This document shows positions 6,816-8,936 of a DNA stretch of 8,936 nucleotides, in pieces. Numbering within the stretch: position 1 is the first letter of the stretch; each line of letters opens with the position of its first letter. The DNA is from Nitrospinota bacterium (GTDB taxonomy: Bacteria > UBA8248 > JACPRG01): assembly GCA_030740135.1 (NCBI GenBank), contig JASLXW010000140.1, positions 1 through 8,936 of the forward strand. Reading direction: 5' to 3'. The notes under the pieces were generated by a model. The model saw only the letters and a list, made by a program, of their open reading frames with translations, did not search any database and had not been told where the DNA came from. The translations under genes were made by a program, and so were the position numbers.

Positions 6816-6871
6816 GGCCGGTCCAAGCCTGCCCCCCGAAAGAATCTATCGGGGGCAGGGGGTCCCGGCCC
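6815..6871 (+). terminator. Strong nested hairpin right after the ligase stop codon (terminator-like, no T-run)
   Basis: The outer stem GGGCCGG (6815-6821) pairs perfectly with CCGGCCC (6865-6871). The inner stem CCTGCCCCC (6828-6836) pairs with GGGGGCAGG (6851-6859) and extends through G6838-C6850 and A6839-T6849, with C6837 bulged and a 9-base loop (6840-6848). The outer stem starts on the last base of the ligase TAG. The sequence after it, GTCACACG, has no T-run, so it is not a classical intrinsic terminator. It could be an attenuator, a transcript 3'-end stabiliser or a translational element. The pairing is seen directly; the function is open. Confidence 0.6.
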
Positions 6872-7010
6872 GTCACACGCCCGCCAGGAACAGAATGTTG
6901 TGGCTTGGTCAACACCCGACGCGTTGGGCAAGTCTTTGGGAGACAATCGCTTCACTTCACTCATTTTGTTCGGGCGTTTACCTTTGTGGGAAATTCGGAT
7001 TAATCCCCTG

Positions 7011-8936
7011 ATGCCATCAAAACAGAACCCATCCGAAAAATCATCCCGGCTGCGGAAATTGGCGCCTCCTTTTCTGCTCCTTTGCTTAACGATCATCTTC
7101 TTTCGCGAGATCATCTTTAAAGACCAGGTTTGGTTCGACGCGGCGGCCCTTAATTTTTACTATCCATGGAAGGCGTTCTTTGGCTCGTCCACGTTTCCGG
7201 ACATCCTCGCCGAAGATTCCGTTCGCCAGTATCTGCCGCATCAATTTTACCTCGTCGAATCCCTCTTCAAGCACTGGAGATTTCCGCTTTGGAATCCCCT
7301 GGAATTTACGGGCGTTCCATTTTTCGCCACGGGTGTGAAGGGAGTCATCAAGCTTTCCAATCTGCTCTACGCGTTCCTGTCTTTTCCGGCCGCACTGAAT
7401 CTCCAAACCGTCCTTTCCTGCTTTCTGGCGGGATTCTTGATGTATCTGTTTCTGGCATCGCGTGTATTTCCCGCCCCCGCGCTCATTGGCTCGGTGGTTT
7501 ACATGTTTTCAGGCTATTTTTTGTATTATTCGATTTTTTATCCCCATTTGGAGGATTTTATCCTTTTCCCCCTCAGCCTATGGGCCCTTGAGAAGGCGGT
7601 GAAACGGTCCGGCTGCGCTTATTACGCTCTGTGCAGCGCGGTCTGGGCTCTCATGTTTTTCGGAGGGCGGGAGTATGCCTCTCCGATCTTTATCTTGATC
7701 ACGGGATTGTATGGAATTCATCGGATCCTGCGGCTTCACGATGAAAAAAGCGCCCGGGTCCGGCATCTCCTCTATCTGTTAGCCGCGGGGATTTTCTTTG
7801 TGGGCCTGGCGGCCGTTAAGATTCTTCCTTTTCTCCAATGGCTGGGCTTATCGGATCGAATCCAATCCTCGGACGTAACACGCCAATATTTCGGCGAGAC
7901 AGCCGTATCGGCGGGAGGCGTGGGGCGACAGATCCTTCACAGCCTTTTGAGTCTGGGCTTGCCGGCTGACCCGGCCGGCCGATTTACGTTGAGGCCCTAC
8001 CTCGCTGTGCATGTGAGCGCCCTTTCTCTCTTGCTCGCAATCTTCGGATTCAAAAACCGCCGCGGCGACCGAAGCCTGAGATTTTTTGGGCTTCTCGCCC
8101 TGTGCGGTCTTATGGCGGTCGTCTTTGGCGGCGCCGCGCTTATCGTCATGAAATCACTCGTGGGCGAGCATTGGAGCCTCGGTGTGCTCAAAAGCCTTTT
8201 AATTCGAACAAGGGCCGATTCCTTGCTCGTGCCGGCTTTGGCCATCGCGGCGGCATTTTCCGCGCATCGGTTGTCTGAAGATATTGAGCGAGGCTCAGCC
8301 CTTGCCGACTGGAAATGGACGCTTTGGGCCGGCGGTAGCGGGTTTTTCACTTTGTTTATCGTCTCTTTTCTTTTTTCCTGGGAGAAGATATTTCTTTATT
8401 ATCAATTGAGATTTGCAGCCTTATTTTTCGGCCTTCTCGGGATCGTTCATCTCGCCGTTCAGCGACGCCGGCTATCAGCCCGTCGGATTCCGATCATTCT
8501 GCTTGTTTTCATCATCTTCGAGCTCCTCTATACACAAGGACTCCTCTATCGACCGGGTCCGAAGGCGTCGTTCTATCCCCTGACCCCCGCCTTGAAGTTC
8601 TTGTCCGACCCGCGTGAAAAGGCCCCGCACCGCGTCGCCGCCTTAAATGCCGCGCGTGGAGGCCTGACCTATTTATCGATCGAGCCGGAGCCGAATCTGC
8701 TGATTCCCTTCGGCGTGGAGGAAATCGGGGGTTATGAGGCATTGGCGCCCGCGCGCCAGATGCATCTCTACAACAGCGTGCAAAACCGGCACGGGGAGGG
8801 GACCCCCCTGATGGGCGGGAGGTCAATCCTGAGCAGTTTGATTGCCCGATCGAAGATTATTGACATGTTGAACGTCAAATATCTGATCACATCCGTGGAC
8901 CGGTTCTCCTATGGGTATATCGAATATTTGGATGGC
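7011..8936 (+). CDS. YfhO-family multi-pass membrane protein (partial, runs off the right edge)
   Basis: An open frame of 642 codons with no stop before the window ends. It matches the YfhO family (PF09586), large GT-C-like membrane proteins. Bacillus YfhO acts with a polyprenyl-phosphate sugar in envelope glycosylation; whether this protein does so is inference. After a basic start, a hydrophobic helix (18-36) leads into the first extracytoplasmic loop, with YYPW (50-53), EDSVRQYLPHQFYL (68-81) and FPLWNPLEFTGVPFFA (91-106), typical of the family; the acidic residue before the QYLP-type motif is the putative catalytic site. Many helices follow, including AAVKILPFLQW (267-277). A C-terminal soluble part then begins with FYPLTPALKFLS (521-532), and contains EEIGGYEAL (570-578) and IDMLNVKYLIT (617-627), all recurrent YfhO signals. 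No good ribosome site precedes ATG 7011. The frame is open upstream as far as the ligase stop, so a start at GTG 6900 or a TTG (6966, 6984) is possible. T-rich codons are far commoner than in the upstream genes. Confidence 0.82.
   Translation, partial: MPSKQNPSEKSSRLRKLAPPFLLLCLTIIFFREIIFKDQVWFDAAALNFYYPWKAFFGSSTFPDILAEDSVRQYLPHQFYLVESLFKHWRFPLWNPLEFTGVPFFATGVKGVIKLSNLLYAFLSFPAALNLQTVLSCFLAGFLMYLFLASRVFPAPALIGSVVYMFSGYFLYYSIFYPHLEDFILFPLSLWALEKAVKRSGCAYYALCSAVWALMFFGGREYASPIFILITGLYGIHRILRLHDEKSARVRHLLYLLAAGIFFVGLAAVKILPFLQWLGLSDRIQSSDVTRQYFGETAVSAGGVGRQILHSLLSLGLPADPAGRFTLRPYLAVHVSALSLLLAIFGFKNRRGDRSLRFFGLLALCGLMAVVFGGAALIVMKSLVGEHWSLGVLKSLLIRTRADSLLVPALAIAAAFSAHRLSEDIERGSALADWKWTLWAGGSGFFTLFIVSFLFSWEKIFLYYQLRFAALFFGLLGIVHLAVQRRRLSARRIPIILLVFIIFELLYTQGLLYRPGPKASFYPLTPALKFLSDPREKAPHRVAALNAARGGLTYLSIEPEPNLLIPFGVEEIGGYEALAPARQMHLYNSVQNRHGEGTPLMGGRSILSSLIARSKIIDMLNVKYLITSVDRFSYGYIEYLDG

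Noticed and set aside
6434..7003. Plus-strand open frame (189 codons) overlapping the ligase end and the following gap
   Set aside because: It is out of frame with the ligase over its conserved C-terminal motif, has no ribosome site, and gives an Arg/Gly/Pro-rich peptide without resemblance to any family I know.
1405..8936. Exosortase / PEP-CTERM type locus
   Set aside because: AsnB and a Wzy_C protein are compatible with such loci, but no exosortase, PEP-CTERM sorting motif or associated regulator is present in the window.
1..8936. tRNA, rRNA, CRISPR arrays, insertion sequences or attachment sites
   Set aside because: I saw no cloverleaf, no regularly spaced repeats, no transposase and no paired terminal repeats on either strand.

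Overview
The window comes from a GC-rich bacterial chromosome. All supported genes lie on the + strand. The presence of an undecaprenyl-phosphate sugar-phosphate transferase and a Wzy/WaaL-type O-antigen ligase suggests a Gram-negative envelope. GC-rich environmental lineages such as deltaproteobacteria, Methylomirabilota/Rokubacteria or Nitrospirota would fit, but no marker gene here fixes the taxonomy.

Left part (1-1222): the tail of a probable cupin protein, then a luciferase-like flavin/F420-dependent oxidoreductase carrying a 12-C homopolymer inside its coding sequence. These look like an ordinary metabolic region unrelated to what follows. Next comes a 182-base non-coding stretch with a small GC hairpin and repeated CACTT words.

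Central part (1405-6815): a cell-surface polysaccharide cluster. It holds a glutamine-dependent asparagine-synthase-type amidotransferase (AsnB family), an unusual two-module membrane protein, and an O-antigen ligase/polymerase. The two-module protein joins a WecA/MraY-type polyprenyl-phosphate sugar-1-phosphate transferase to the membrane and nucleotide-binding-like front half of a FlaA1/CapD-type protein, without its dehydratase half. The ligase start codon abuts the stop codon of the fusion gene. Together they suggest lipid-linked glycan initiation (WecA module) and a late polymerisation or ligation step (Wzy_C protein), with AsnB perhaps amidating a sugar acid or other precursor. Ordinary glycosyltransferases and the flippase are not in the window.

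Right part (6816-8936): a strong nested hairpin directly after the ligase stop codon, then a YfhO-family multi-pass membrane protein that runs off the right edge. Its base composition is visibly more AT-rich than the genes to its left. It was easy to miss because it has no stop codon in the window. The fusion gene, the ligase and the YfhO-like gene all lie in one reading frame, interrupted only by two TAG codons.

Most worth a second look: the WecA plus FlaA1-front-half fusion, the single-frame arrangement with two amber codons, the hairpin after the second amber codon, the composition change near 6.9 kb, and the poly-C tract in the oxidoreductase. No RNA genes, CRISPR arrays or insertion sequences were recognised.
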